DNA of 46,749 nucleotides from assembly GCA_035556515.1 (NCBI GenBank), contig DATMEO010000117.1, positions 1-46,749 on the forward strand, read 5' to 3'. This stretch comes from Gaiellasilicea sp035556515 (GTDB taxonomy: Bacteria; Actinomycetota; Thermoleophilia; Gaiellales; Gaiellaceae). The notes under the pieces are model-generated. The model worked only from the letters and a program-made list of their open reading frames with translations, did not search any database and was not told the DNA's origin. Shown here one piece after another: positions 23,412 to 31,830 of the stretch; position 1 is the stretch's first letter; each line of letters begins with the position of its first letter. The position numbers and the translations under genes were made by a program.

Positions 23412-24188
23412 GTGGAAACGCCTGCACACAGCACCGCGCGCGTGCAGGTCACGCGCGTTCCGGGCGGAGAGTCCGGAGACGTTGTCGCAGTCGAGGAGCC
23501 ACTCGAGATCCGGATTGGCGGCGCCCCCGTGGCGGTGACGATGCGGACACCGGGACACGACGAGGAGCTTGCGCTCGGCTTCTGTCTCTCGGAGGGGCTG
23601 CGGCCGCTCGCAGCCCGCGTCCCAGACGATCTGGCCGCCAACACCGTCGACGTCGATGCTCCCGGGGCGGACCTCGGCGCGCTGCAGCGCAGCTTCTACA
23701 CGTCGTCCTCCTGCGGCGTCTGCGGCAAGGGCGCGCTCGAGGCCGTGGCCGTCGAGGCGGCGCGGGTCGAGAGCGACCTGCGTGTCGGTGCGGCGTTCGT
23801 CGCGCTGCTGCCCGACCGGCTGCGCGAGGCACAGGCTGCGTTCGAGGCGACGGGCGGGCTGCATGCGACCGGTCTCTTCTCGGCCGACGGCACGCTGCTG
23901 TGCGTCCGGGAGGACGTCGGCCGCCACAACGCGCTCGACAAGGTCGTCGGCCGCGCGTTCCTCGACGGCTTGCTGCCGCTCTCGCGCTCGATCCTCTGCG
24001 TTAGCGGGCGGCTCTCGTTCGAGCTCGTCCAGAAGGCCGCCGTCGCGGGCTGTCCCCTGCTCGTTGCCGTTGGCGCGCCGTCCTCGCTCGCAGTCGAGCT
24101 CGCAGCCGACCGCGGGATCACGCTCTGCGGCTTCGTTCGCGGCGGCTCGCTGAACGTCTACACGGACCCGTGGCGCATCCGTGGCTGA
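23412..24188 (+). CDS. fdhD: Formate dehydrogenase accessory sulfurtransferase FdhD
   Basis: FdhD passes sulfur to the molybdenum of the bis-MGD cofactor, which formate dehydrogenases need for activity. The 258-residue protein has VVAVEEPLEIRIGG, MRTPGHDEELALGFCLSEG, the active-site loop SSSCGVCGKGALEAV with both Cys, and REDVGRHNALDKVVG. The C-terminal CVSGRLSFELVQKAAVAGCP is conserved in the family. The GTG start follows a TACTGT box by 7 nt. Its end overlaps the methyltransferase gene by 8 bp. The target enzyme, FdhA, is encoded 2-5 kb away on the opposite strand. Confidence 0.96.
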   Translation: METPAHSTARVQVTRVPGGESGDVVAVEEPLEIRIGGAPVAVTMRTPGHDEELALGFCLSEGLRPLAARVPDDLAANTVDVDAPGADLGALQRSFYTSSSCGVCGKGALEAVAVEAARVESDLRVGAAFVALLPDRLREAQAAFEATGGLHATGLFSADGTLLCVREDVGRHNALDKVVGRAFLDGLLPLSRSILCVSGRLSFELVQKAAVAGCPLLVAVGAPSSLAVELAADRGITLCGFVRGGSLNVYTDPWRIRG

Positions 24189-24921
24189 GGACCACTTCGG
24201 CGAGAGCGTGGCCGCGCGGTTCGACGAGAGATATGCCTACCAGGCAGACGCTGGAATCGTGGCGCCAATGGTTGCTTTCCTCGCGGACCTGGCCGGCGAT
24301 GGTGCGGCGCTCGAGCTCGGCATCGGCACCGGCCGGATCGCGCTTCCGCTCGCCGAGCGCGGCGTGCCCGTCCACGGAATCGACCTGTCCGAAGCGATGG
24401 TGGCGCGGCTGCGCGCGAAGCCTGGCGCGGAACGGATTCGCGTCACCATCGGGGACTTCGCGACAGCGACCGTCGAGGGCACGTTCAGAGTCGCGTACCT
24501 CGTCGCCAATACGATCATGAACCTGACCACGCAGGACGAGCAGGTTGCGTGCTTCCAGAACTCCGCTGCGCAGCTCGAGCCAGGCGGCTGCTTCGTGATC
24601 GAGGTGCTCGTACCGGGATTGAGGCGGCTTCCTCCCGGCGAGAGGTTCCAGCCCTTCGACGTCAGCCCGACGCACCTCGGCTTCGACGAGTACGACGTCG
24701 CCCGGCAGGGCCTCGTCTCGCACCATTACTGGATCGATGAGGGCACTGTGGAGGTTCTCTCGCCGCCGTTCCGCTACGTGTGGCCGTCGGAGCTCGACCT
24801 GATGGCGCGGCTCGCGGGAATGAGCTTGCGTGAACGCTGGAGCAGCTGGGCGCGCGAGCCGTTTACGAGCGAGAGCAGCAAGCACGTGTCGGTCTGGGAG
24901 AAGCCACCATCGGCCGAGTGA
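24181..24921 (+). CDS. Class I SAM-dependent methyltransferase
   Basis: The 246-residue protein has motif I AALELGIGTGRIALPLAERG, motif II VHGIDLSEAMVARLRAK, and an acidic GDFATATVEG near the usual motif III. This is a Rossmann-type methyltransferase. The substrate is unknown. It sits between fdhD and mobA with overlaps at both ends, so it is co-expressed with cofactor genes, but nothing in the sequence links it to molybdopterin. GC is slightly lower than in the flanking genes. The C-terminal WSSWAREPFTSESSKHVSVW resembles many small-molecule methyltransferases. Confidence 0.85.
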   Translation: MAEDHFGESVAARFDERYAYQADAGIVAPMVAFLADLAGDGAALELGIGTGRIALPLAERGVPVHGIDLSEAMVARLRAKPGAERIRVTIGDFATATVEGTFRVAYLVANTIMNLTTQDEQVACFQNSAAQLEPGGCFVIEVLVPGLRRLPPGERFQPFDVSPTHLGFDEYDVARQGLVSHHYWIDEGTVEVLSPPFRYVWPSELDLMARLAGMSLRERWSSWAREPFTSESSKHVSVWEKPPSAE

Positions 24922-25445
24922 CGGGGGTGCTGCTCGTCGGCGGCGCGTCGGAGCGGTTCGGCTCGCCGAAGGCGGTCGCCCGGTTCGGGAGCGAGACGCT
25001 GGCGGAGCGGGCCTGGCGGCTCCTCGGCGAGGCGTTCGAGGCGCGGCTCGCGGTCGGCAAGGGCGAGCTCGCCCTCCCCTTCGACGTCGTCGTCGAGCCG
25101 GCCGAGCCGCAGGCGCCGCTCGTCGGCGTGATCGCAGGGCTTCGCGCGGCTGCGACCGAGACCGCGGTCTTCCTCCCGGTCGACTGCCCGCTCGTCACGC
25201 CCGCGCTGTTGCGGGAGCTCGGCGAGCGGCGCGCCGTCACCCAGACCGGACCGCTGCCCGGCGCCTACTCGAAGTCCGACCTACCGGAGCTCGAACGGCG
25301 GCTCGCCTCGGCCGACTGGTCGCTCCGGGACGTCAATCCGCGCGTGCTCGAGGCCGATCCGCGCCTGCTCGCGAACGCGAACACGCCCGCCGACCTCTCA
25401 GCGCTCGAACGTGACCTCGCCACTCTCGACCACGACCACGCCTGA
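24918..25445 (+). CDS. mobA: Molybdenum cofactor guanylyltransferase
   Basis: MobA adds GMP to molybdopterin to make the guanine dinucleotide cofactor used by formate dehydrogenase. The 175-residue protein shows the nucleotide loop VLLVGGASERFGSPKAVARF, the glycine/guanine region PLVGVIAGLRAA, and the metal motif VFLPVDCPLVTPALLREL. A conserved NANTPADLSALE lies near the end. It is coupled to the methyltransferase gene (4-bp overlap), completing a plus-strand fdhD-methyltransferase-mobA unit. Its last 48 bp overlap the end of convergent birA. Confidence 0.93.
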   Translation: MTGVLLVGGASERFGSPKAVARFGSETLAERAWRLLGEAFEARLAVGKGELALPFDVVVEPAEPQAPLVGVIAGLRAAATETAVFLPVDCPLVTPALLRELGERRAVTQTGPLPGAYSKSDLPELERRLASADWSLRDVNPRVLEADPRLLANANTPADLSALERDLATLDHDHA

Positions 25446-26141
25446 CTCCGTCGTCACCGCGAGCTGGCCGTCCCGCGTGATCATCTGCGCCGTTCCCGAC
25501 GTGCCGTCGAGCGTGACGCGGCGCCCGCGCAGGAAGTCGCGCGCGCCGAGATCCTCGTAGAGCGATTCGAGCCCGTCCTCGCGCCACGCGTCGTAGCGGC
25601 GCTCGAGCTCGAGCAGGAGGTCGGCGAGGATCTGCCCGCGCTCGTACTCGCGCCCTGTCAGCGAGTACAGCGAGCCCGCCGGCACCTTGGTCTCGGCCGG
25701 CAGCTCCGCGGGCCGCTGGTTGACGTTGAGCCCGATCCCGAGCACGACGGCGCCGTCCTTCAGCTCGGCGAGGACGCCGCCAACCTTGCGCCGGTCGAGC
25801 ATGACGTCGTTCGGCCACTTGATCTGCGCAGCGAGCCCGGTTGCCCGCTCGACCACCACGGCGACGCAGACACCGGCGACGAGGGTCAGCTCGGGGGCGC
25901 GGCGCTCGGGAGGCGGCCGCAGCAGCGTCGAGACGAGTAGCGAGGAGCCGGCCGGCGCCTCCCAACGGCGGCCCATGCGACCCCGACCCGCCGTCTGCTC
26001 TTCCGTGACCGCAACCGCGCCCTCCGGCTGGGCGGCGTCCAGCATCCGCTGCGTCGTCTCGGTCTGCTCGAGGTAGAGATAGGGCCGGCCGAAGCGCCCG
26101 CGCAGCAGCGGCTCCGCAAACGCCGGCGCAAGAGACGTCAC
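25398..26141 (-). CDS. birA: Biotin-[acetyl-CoA-carboxylase] ligase
   Basis: BirA attaches biotin to carboxyl-carrier proteins. The 247-residue catalytic domain has YLEQTETTQRMLDAAQPEGA, the biotinyl-AMP loop EEQTAGRGRMGRRWEAPAGS, the lysine motif AAQIKWPNDVMLDRRKVGG, and GIGLNVNQRPAELP. A C-terminal SH3-like cap (VTLDGTSGTAQMITRDGQLA) follows. It lacks the N-terminal DNA-binding domain, so it is not a repressor. The GTG start at 26141 overlaps the fdhA stop (GTGA), making it the last gene of the formate dehydrogenase operon, an odd place for a biotin enzyme. Confidence 0.93.
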   Translation of the reverse strand: MTSLAPAFAEPLLRGRFGRPYLYLEQTETTQRMLDAAQPEGAVAVTEEQTAGRGRMGRRWEAPAGSSLLVSTLLRPPPERRAPELTLVAGVCVAVVVERATGLAAQIKWPNDVMLDRRKVGGVLAELKDGAVVLGIGLNVNQRPAELPAETKVPAGSLYSLTGREYERGQILADLLLELERRYDAWREDGLESLYEDLGARDFLRGRRVTLDGTSGTAQMITRDGQLAVTTESGVVVVESGEVTFER

Positions 26142-28843
26142 ACGCGCTCCAGGCGGACCGCGGAAACCTTGTACTCGGGCGTTCCGATCAACGGGTCGCC
26201 GACGTCGTGCGTGAGCCAGTTCACCCGCGCCTCGGCGAAGTGGAGCGCCATCCAGACGAGGCCGGGGTAGACGCGGTCGGACAGCTGCGCACGGGCGGTC
26301 AGGTCGCCCCGCCGCGAGACGAGCCGTACCCATTCCCCCTCGGCGACGCCGAGCGCGGACGCGTCCTCGGCCGCGATCTCGAAGAACGGATCCACCTGCT
26401 TGTCGGTGATCCCGTCCTCCCGCATCGTCATTCCCGCCGAGTTGTAGTGGTAGAGCGTCCGGCCCGTGGAGAGGACGAACGGGTACTCCGAGTCCGGCTC
26501 CTCGATCGGTGGCTGATACTCGACCGGGTGGAACTTGCCCTTCCCCGATGGCAGCGACGGATGGCCCTCGTGCAGGAACATCGTCCCCGGGTGATCCTCG
26601 GTCGGGCAGGGCCACTGGATTCCCTGTTCCTCGAGCCGGGGATAGCGGACGCCCGACCAGTTCGGCGAGAGGTCGGCGAGCTCGTTCCAGACCGATTCTG
26701 CGTCCGGGTACTCGGGCCAGTCGCAGCCGAGCGCCCGCGCCAGCGCGATCACGATCTCGCGGTCGCCGCGTGCGTTGCCGGGCAGCGGCACGGCGGCGCG
26801 GACGCGGTTGATCCGCCGCTCCGTGTTCGTGAACGTGCCGTCCTTCTCGGCGAAGCTCGACGCCGGCAGCACCACGTCCGCGTGGCGCCGCGAGGTCTCG
26901 TTCAGGAAGAGATCCTGCGAAACGAGGAATTCGAGCTGCTGCAGCCCCTCCTCGACGTGATTGGCGTTCGGCTCCGTCTGCGCGGGGTTCTCGCCGACGA
27001 GATAGAGCGCCTTGATCCGGCCGTCGTGGAGGCCGGACATCATCTGGTCGAGCCGGTAGCCGGCCCGCTCCGGCAGGTCGACGCCCCACGCCGCTGCGAA
27101 CTTCTCCCGCACGTCCGGGTCGTCCCACGGCTGGTAGCCGGGAAAGTAGTGCGGGTTCGCGCCCGAGTCGTTCAGACCCTGGACGTTGTTCTGGCCGCGA
27201 AGGGCGTTCAGCCCGGTCGACTCGTAGCCGAGATGGCCGGTCATCAGGACGAGGTTCGCGAGTGACCAGATGTTGTCGACCCCGCAGGCGTGCTCGGTGA
27301 TCCCGAGCGTGTAGAAGATGGCGGCGTGCCGCTCGGTCGCGTACTCGCGGGCGGTGGCGCGGATCGCGTCGGCTGCGACGCCGGTGATCGTCTCGGCGGC
27401 CTCGGGCGTGTAGCGGGAGACGACCTCGCGCACGGCTTCGAAGTCCTCGCAGTGGGCGGCGATGTAGGCGTCGTCCTGGAGGCCCTCTTCGAGGATCACG
27501 TGCATGATCGCGTTCAGCAGCCAGACGTCGGAGCCTGGCCGCAGCTGCAGGTGGCGCTTTGCCAGCTTCGTCAGCCAGATCGCGCGCGGATCGGCGACGA
27601 CGAGCGTGGCCCCGTTCCGCACCGCCTTCTTGATCCGCAGCGCCAGCACCGGATGCGCCTCGGTCGTGTTCGAGCCGATCACGAGCAGGAAGCGGGCGTT
27701 CTCGATCTCGGGGATCGAGTTGGTCGAAGCGCCTCTGCCGAACGACCTGACCAGGCCGTAGAGGGTGGGAGCGTGTCAGGTGGCTTCGCAGGAGTGGACG
27801 GAGTGGGTCTGCAGCCCCGTTCGGGCGAGCTTCTGGATCAGGTAGTTCTCCTCGTTCGTCAGCCGGGCCGAGCTGAGCACGCCGACGTGCTGTGTCCCGT
27901 GGCGCTCCATCACCCCCTGGAGCCCGTCGGCGGCCGCACGAAGCGCCTCGTCCCAGGTGGCGGGATGGAGCTCGCCGTCCTCGCCTCGGATCAGCGGCTC
28001 GGTCAGGCGGTCCGGGTGGTGGACGAAGTTGAACGCGAAGCGCCCCTTGACGCAGAGGTTGCCCTCGTTCGAGACGTACTCGGGCTTCGACGTCACCTTG
28101 ACGATCCGCTTCGTCTCGGGGTCGACGTTGAGGTCGAGCTGGCAGCCGACGCCGCAGAAGGTGCACGTCGTCTTTACCTGCTCGAGCGCGCGCTCCTCGA
28201 CCGTTGTTCCATTGACACTGGCTCCCTCGAGGAACTTCTCGTAGATGGCGCCGGTCGGACACGTCGAGAGGCAGCCGCCGCAGAGCTCGCACTCGGTGTC
28301 GAGCCAGCTCTTGCCCCAAGTCGGCACGATCCGCGCCTCCGGTCCGCGGCCCTCGAGCGAGAGCGCCGAGCACTGCATCACCTCCTGCGTGTAGCGGACG
28401 CAGCGGTTGCAGAGGATGCACGTGTCCGGCTCGTAGCCCATCAGCCGATTCCGGTCCTCGTACGGCTCGCGCTTCGCGTCGGGGAGCATGAACGGCGCCT
28501 CGGCGCCCAACTCGGCGGCGAGATCGGTGAGCTCGTTCGGCCGCCCGCCGGGATCGGCGTTCAGGTGCTCGGAGAGGAGCATCTCGGTCAGGGTCTTCCG
28601 CAGCTGGGGCACGTTCGAGTTGGTGGAGACGACCATCCCCTCACTGACGTGGGTCGCACAGGCCGGCAGCGGCCTCGGCGCGCCCTCGACGGCGACGACG
28701 CACATGCGGCAGCCGCCGTAGGGGGCGAGCTTGTCGTCGTGGCAGAGCGTGGGGATGAAGACGCCGTTCCGCGCTGCGGCGTGGACGAGCAATTCGCCCT
28801 CGGAGGCGCTCGCAGCGCGACCGTCGAGCGTGAACTCGATCAC
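26138..28843 (-). CDS. fdhA: NAD-linked formate dehydrogenase alpha subunit, selenocysteine-containing (UGA at 27776-27778)
   Basis: This molybdenum/tungsten bis-MGD enzyme oxidises formate to CO2. I join two frames across an in-frame TGA, read as Sec356: the context SCEAT-U-HAPTLYGLVRSFG matches the Sec site of E. coli FdhF (CARV-U-HGPSVAGL). The whole is 901 residues. In order: a [2Fe-2S] domain (C34, C45, C48, C62), a degenerate NuoG-like segment lacking its Cys, two [4Fe-4S] motifs (C142-C158, C185-C195), the Mo-proximal [4Fe-4S] (C227, C230, C234, C264), then the molybdopterin domains to the end. A SECIS-like hairpin follows the UGA. The GTG start overlaps the SnoaL-like gene stop. It needs SelA, SelB, SelC and SelD, none of which is in the window. 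Electrons pass to FdhB. Confidence 0.95.
27732..27764 (-). promoter_or_regulatory. Bacterial SECIS-like hairpin in fdhA
   Basis: On the coding strand, beginning 12 nt after the UGA, CCUCU pairs with AGAGG (5 bp) and ACGGCC pairs with GGUCGU (6 bp, one G-U). These enclose the hexaloop UGGUCA, with a 5-nt bulge on the 3' side. The GGUC in the loop recalls the AGGUCU apical loop of the E. coli fdhF SECIS, which SelB binds. The apical loop begins 23 nt after UGA, within the known range. Confidence 0.8.
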
Positions 28844-29202
28844 TCGGCCGCCTCGCCGATCGGCGTCTGCTGGTGCAGGGCGAGTTGCCAGCCGGGCTTA
28901 CCGCGCAGATAGACGCTGCTGCAGTACGCCGCGTACGACGAGCCGTCCGGCCGGACTGCGCTCGCCCGGTAGGCCGCTGCGGCGCTGCCGTCGGCGAGCG
29001 GGACGACGCGGAAGTCGTCGAGCTCGAACTCGCGCCAGCCGGCCGACGAGGAGACCGCGGCGAGTGTCGCCTCCCGGTCGAGCAGGCCGAACGGAGCGGG
29101 GAACACCAGCACGGCTTCCTCGACGAGGCGTTCGGAGTAGAAGTCCACGTCGTTCGCTCGCTCCCACAGTTGCCGCTCGAATTCGTACAAGTCGTCGGTC
29201 AC
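28840..29202 (-). CDS. SnoaL/NTF2-like protein
   Basis: The 120-residue protein resembles the SnoaL/DUF4440-type NTF2 fold. It starts with a helix (VTDDLYEFERQLWERANDVD), then YSERLVEEAVLVFPAPFGLL, a helix LDREATLAAVSSSAGWREFE, and long strands FRVVPLADGSAAAAYRAS and YAAYCSSVYLRGKPGWQLAL. Such folds bind small hydrophobic ligands or act as enzymes, but no catalytic set is obvious. Its GTG overlaps the fdhB stop and its stop overlaps the fdhA GTG, both as GTGA. It is thus translated between the two core subunits, which suggests a link with the dehydrogenase, but no role is known. Confidence 0.8.
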   Translation of the reverse strand: MTDDLYEFERQLWERANDVDFYSERLVEEAVLVFPAPFGLLDREATLAAVSSSAGWREFELDDFRVVPLADGSAAAAYRASAVRPDGSSYAAYCSSVYLRGKPGWQLALHQQTPIGEAAE

Positions 29203-30638
29203 CGGGTCATTGTCTCCGACAGCTTCGGCCAGTGGCGTAGCGCTGTGCGGACCGGGATCGGCGCCGCCTGGCCGAGGCCGCAGATCGAAGTGAGCGCCAT
29301 TGCCTCGAGCCACTCGTCGACCTGCTCCTTCGTCATCGTCCGCTCCCCCTCGAAGACGGCGTGGAGCGCGCGGTTGCCGATCCGGCACGGGGTGCACTTC
29401 TGGCACGACTCCTCGCCGAAGAAGCGCATCGTCTCGGCGAGCAGGCGGAGCGGCGAGTACGTGCTCGGGAAGACCTGAACCGCAGCCGAGCCGACGCCGC
29501 AGCCCCATTCCGCCAGCGCCTCGCGTGTCAGCGCCGTATCGAGCGCGGCGGGCGGCAGGATCCCGCTCGCGGCGCCGCCCGGAACGATCGCGCCTGGCTC
29601 GGCGGTGAGCCCGCCGGCGTAGTCGTCGATCAGACCGCGGAGGGTGATGTCGAGCGGCGCCTCGTAGCAGCCGGGCTTCGCCACCGCGCCGGAGACGGAC
29701 CAGAGCCGCCCCGGCCGCCACCCGCCGCGGAGGATCAGCGCGACGTGGGCGAGCGTCTCGACGTTGTTGATCAGCGTCGGCCGGCCGAGGTAGCCGGACT
29801 GGGCCGGGAACGGCGGCCGCAGCCGCGGCATCCCTCGCCGGCCCTCCATCGACTCCAGCATCGCCGTCTCCTCGCCGCAGATGTAGGCCCCGGCTCCGAT
29901 CACGAGCTCGACGGGAAGACCGCGGGCAGAGATCGCCTCCTGCAGCACTGCTCGAGAGGTGGCGTACTCCTCGCGCAGATAGATGTAGGCCTCGTCGGTC
30001 TCGCAGAAGCGCATCGCCGCTGCGAGCCCCTCGAGCAGAAGCTGCGGGCGAAGCTCCATCACGTAGCGGTCCTTGATCGTCCCCGGCTCGCCCTCGTCGG
30101 CGTTGACGATCACGACCCGCGGGGCCGGCTCGCGCCGGACGGCGTCCCACTTGCGCCAGGTGGGGAAGCCCGCGCCGCCCATCCCCGTCAGGCCGGACGC
30201 CTCCAGCAGTCCGAGCACCTCGTCCTGGGAGAGCACCGGCGGCTCCCGCATGTCGTCGGGCTCGAGCAGGAAGCCGTTCGTCGAATGGGTGACGCCGCCG
30301 AGGACGTCGTCGCCGTGCAGCACGACCGGGGCGAGGTCGCAGTGGCCGAGGCAGGGCACCTCGATCGCCGCGTCCGTCAGCAGCTCGCGGGAGCCGGCGC
30401 AGTCGCAGACGGGGCCGGTGCAGACGCGCACCGCGTCGACCGGCACCTGCAGGAAGGAGTAGAAGGAGACGACCTCGTGCACGTCGCCCCGGCGCAGGTT
30501 CATCCGGTCGGCGAGCGCGTCGGAGAGCTCAGGCGTGATTGGCCCCACCTCGCGGCGGAGGCGGCCGAGGTTGTCGAGTAGCCGCGTCCGCTCAGTCGGC
30601 AGCTCCTCGAGCAGGCTCGCGAGGCGGAGCACGTCCAC
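29199..30638 (-). CDS. fdhB: NAD-linked formate dehydrogenase beta subunit, NuoE-NuoF fusion
   Basis: The 479-residue protein passes electrons from FdhA to NAD. Residues ~1-110 are a NuoE-like thioredoxin-fold [2Fe-2S] domain with helical start and Cys ligands in VRVCTGPVCDCAGSRELL and CLGHCDLAP. Residues ~125-479 are NuoF-like: GLTGMGGAGFPTWRKWDAV and VNADEGEPGTIKDRYVME (FMN/NADH site), YLREEYATSRAVLQEAI, GAGAYICGEETAMLESMEG, an SLBB-like stretch, and [4Fe-4S] ligands in SCQKCTPCRIGNRAL. The fusion is known in soluble NAD-dependent formate dehydrogenases. GTG 30638 is 6 nt after a TAGACT box. It is the first gene of fdhB-SnoaL-fdhA-birA. Confidence 0.95.
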   Translation of the reverse strand: MDVLRLASLLEELPTERTRLLDNLGRLRREVGPITPELSDALADRMNLRRGDVHEVVSFYSFLQVPVDAVRVCTGPVCDCAGSRELLTDAAIEVPCLGHCDLAPVVLHGDDVLGGVTHSTNGFLLEPDDMREPPVLSQDEVLGLLEASGLTGMGGAGFPTWRKWDAVRREPAPRVVIVNADEGEPGTIKDRYVMELRPQLLLEGLAAAMRFCETDEAYIYLREEYATSRAVLQEAISARGLPVELVIGAGAYICGEETAMLESMEGRRGMPRLRPPFPAQSGYLGRPTLINNVETLAHVALILRGGWRPGRLWSVSGAVAKPGCYEAPLDITLRGLIDDYAGGLTAEPGAIVPGGAASGILPPAALDTALTREALAEWGCGVGSAAVQVFPSTYSPLRLLAETMRFFGEESCQKCTPCRIGNRALHAVFEGERTMTKEQVDEWLEAMALTSICGLGQAAPIPVRTALRHWPKLSETMTR

Positions 30639-30644
30639 GTTGCG

Positions 30645-30650
30645 AGTCTA
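30645..30650 (-). promoter_or_regulatory. -10 box of the fdhB operon (leaderless type)
   Basis: Minus-strand TAGACT (30650-30645) is 6 nt before the fdhB GTG and overlaps the arfB stop codon. No clear -35 is visible. Confidence 0.4.
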
Positions 30651-31034
30651 GTCCGGCGGGCGGCGCAGCCTCTTCGTCTGCGAGCGGCGCTTCTTCGAGT
30701 CGAGCCGCCGCTCGCGCGACGCCTTCGTCGGCTTGGTTGCCACCCGCCGGCGCTGCACCTTCAGCGCCTCGCGGAGCTGCCCGACGAGACGCTCGACGGC
30801 GAGCTCGCGGTTGCGCCACTGGCTTCGCTCGTCCTGTGCGACGGCGCGGAGTGTCGGGCCGGCCTTCGCCACCACCCTTCGCTTCTGCACGTCCGTCAGC
30901 GCCGACGATGCCTCAATGTCGAGGAGCGCCTCGACGCGCGTCTCCGCGGTGTTCGCGTGCTGGCCGCCCGGCCCGCTCGAGCGGGAGAAGCGCAACTCGA
31001 TCTCGGCGAGAGGCAGTAGGACTGAACGTGTCAC
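30648..31034 (-). CDS. arfB: Alternative ribosome-rescue factor ArfB (YaeJ-like peptidyl-tRNA hydrolase)
   Basis: ArfB hydrolyses peptidyl-tRNA on ribosomes stalled at mRNA ends. The ~128-residue protein has the release-factor core RFSRSSGPGGQHANTAETRV with the catalytic GGQ. The basic C-terminal tail RRRVATKPTKASRERRLDSK, which reaches into the empty mRNA channel, is followed by KKRRSQTKR. I prefer GTG 31034 because the known family begins about 22 residues before GGQ. The longer ATG 31055 would overlap the divergent HAD gene start. It lies just upstream of fdhB on the same strand. Confidence 0.92.
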   Translation of the reverse strand: MTRSVLLPLAEIELRFSRSSGPGGQHANTAETRVEALLDIEASSALTDVQKRRVVAKAGPTLRAVAQDERSQWRNRELAVERLVGQLREALKVQRRRVATKPTKASRERRLDSKKRRSQTKRLRRPPD

Positions 31035-31053
31035 CCGGATAGCATCCCGCTCC

Positions 31054-31830
31054 ATGGCCGCCATTCTGCTGGACGTCGACGGCGTCCTTCACGTCTCGGG
31101 CGAGCCGATCCCGGGTGCAGTGGAGGCGATCGCGCGCCTGCGCGCGGACGGGCACCGGCTGCGCTTCGTCACCAACAACTCGACACGGACGGCGCGGGCG
31201 CTCGCCGACGAGCTTCGCGCGCTCGGGCTCGAGCTCGATGCGACCGAGCTGCAGACGCCCACGACTGCCGCCGCCGAGCAGCTCGGCGGCCGGCGCGTCT
31301 ACGCCCTCGTGATGCCCGCGATCGTCCCGGACCTCGAGGGCGTCGAGATCGTGGGTGAGGGAGCGCACGCCGTCCTCGTCGGCGGCTGCGACGAGACGAC
31401 GGAGCCGAACCAGGTCTTCAGCCACATGAATCTCGCCCGCGCGTTCTCGGAGCTCCGGGCGGGCGCCGACCTCTACGCGATGCACAAGAACCCGTGGTGG
31501 CAGACCTCGCGCGGCCCGATGCTCGACGGCGGCGCCTATGTCGCCGCGCTCGAGTACGCGGCCGGGGTGGAGGCGACCGTGATCGGCAAGCCGAGCGCGG
31601 CCTCCTTCGCGGCCGCGCTGGCGGCACTGGACGCGGAGCCGGAGCTGACGTGGATGGTCACCGACGATCTCGAGCAGGACGTTCGCGGCGCACAGCTCTT
31701 CGGGATGAAGACGCTGCTCCTGCGGACCGGCAAGTTCCGCCCGGACGCGCTCGAGCGCTCCTCGGTCGTCCCCGATGCCGTGCTCAGCTCGATCGCGAAC
31801 GTTCCGGACTGGATCGAACGCTCGCTGTGA
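31054..31830 (+). CDS. HAD-superfamily subfamily IIA phosphatase (NagD/LHPP-like)
   Basis: The 258-residue phosphatase has motif I in ILLDVDGVLHVSGEPIPGAV (nucleophile Asp and second Asp), motif II in LRFVTNNSTRTARALADEL, a type-IIA cap inserted between, and motif III/IV in EATVIGKPSAASFAAALAAL and TWMVTDDLEQDVRGAQLFGM. NagD- or LHPP-like enzymes act on sugar phosphates, nucleotides or phospho-amino acids; the substrate here is unknown. TAGCAT (31040-31045) is 8 nt before the ATG. It overlaps acpS by 4 bp (GTGA), starting a three-gene run. Confidence 0.9.
   Translation: MAAILLDVDGVLHVSGEPIPGAVEAIARLRADGHRLRFVTNNSTRTARALADELRALGLELDATELQTPTTAAAEQLGGRRVYALVMPAIVPDLEGVEIVGEGAHAVLVGGCDETTEPNQVFSHMNLARAFSELRAGADLYAMHKNPWWQTSRGPMLDGGAYVAALEYAAGVEATVIGKPSAASFAAALAALDAEPELTWMVTDDLEQDVRGAQLFGMKTLLLRTGKFRPDALERSSVVPDAVLSSIANVPDWIERSL

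Noticed and set aside
23402..23420. TGTTTCGCACGTGGAAACG at the fdhD start resembles a parS site
   Set aside because: The arms match, but the centre is one or two bases too long for parS (TGTTTCACGTGAAACA) and it overlaps the start codon. It is probably chance.
27683..27778. fdhA as a pseudogene or frameshifted gene
   Set aside because: The single TGA lies exactly at the known Sec position, the reading frame is unchanged on both sides and a SECIS-like hairpin follows.
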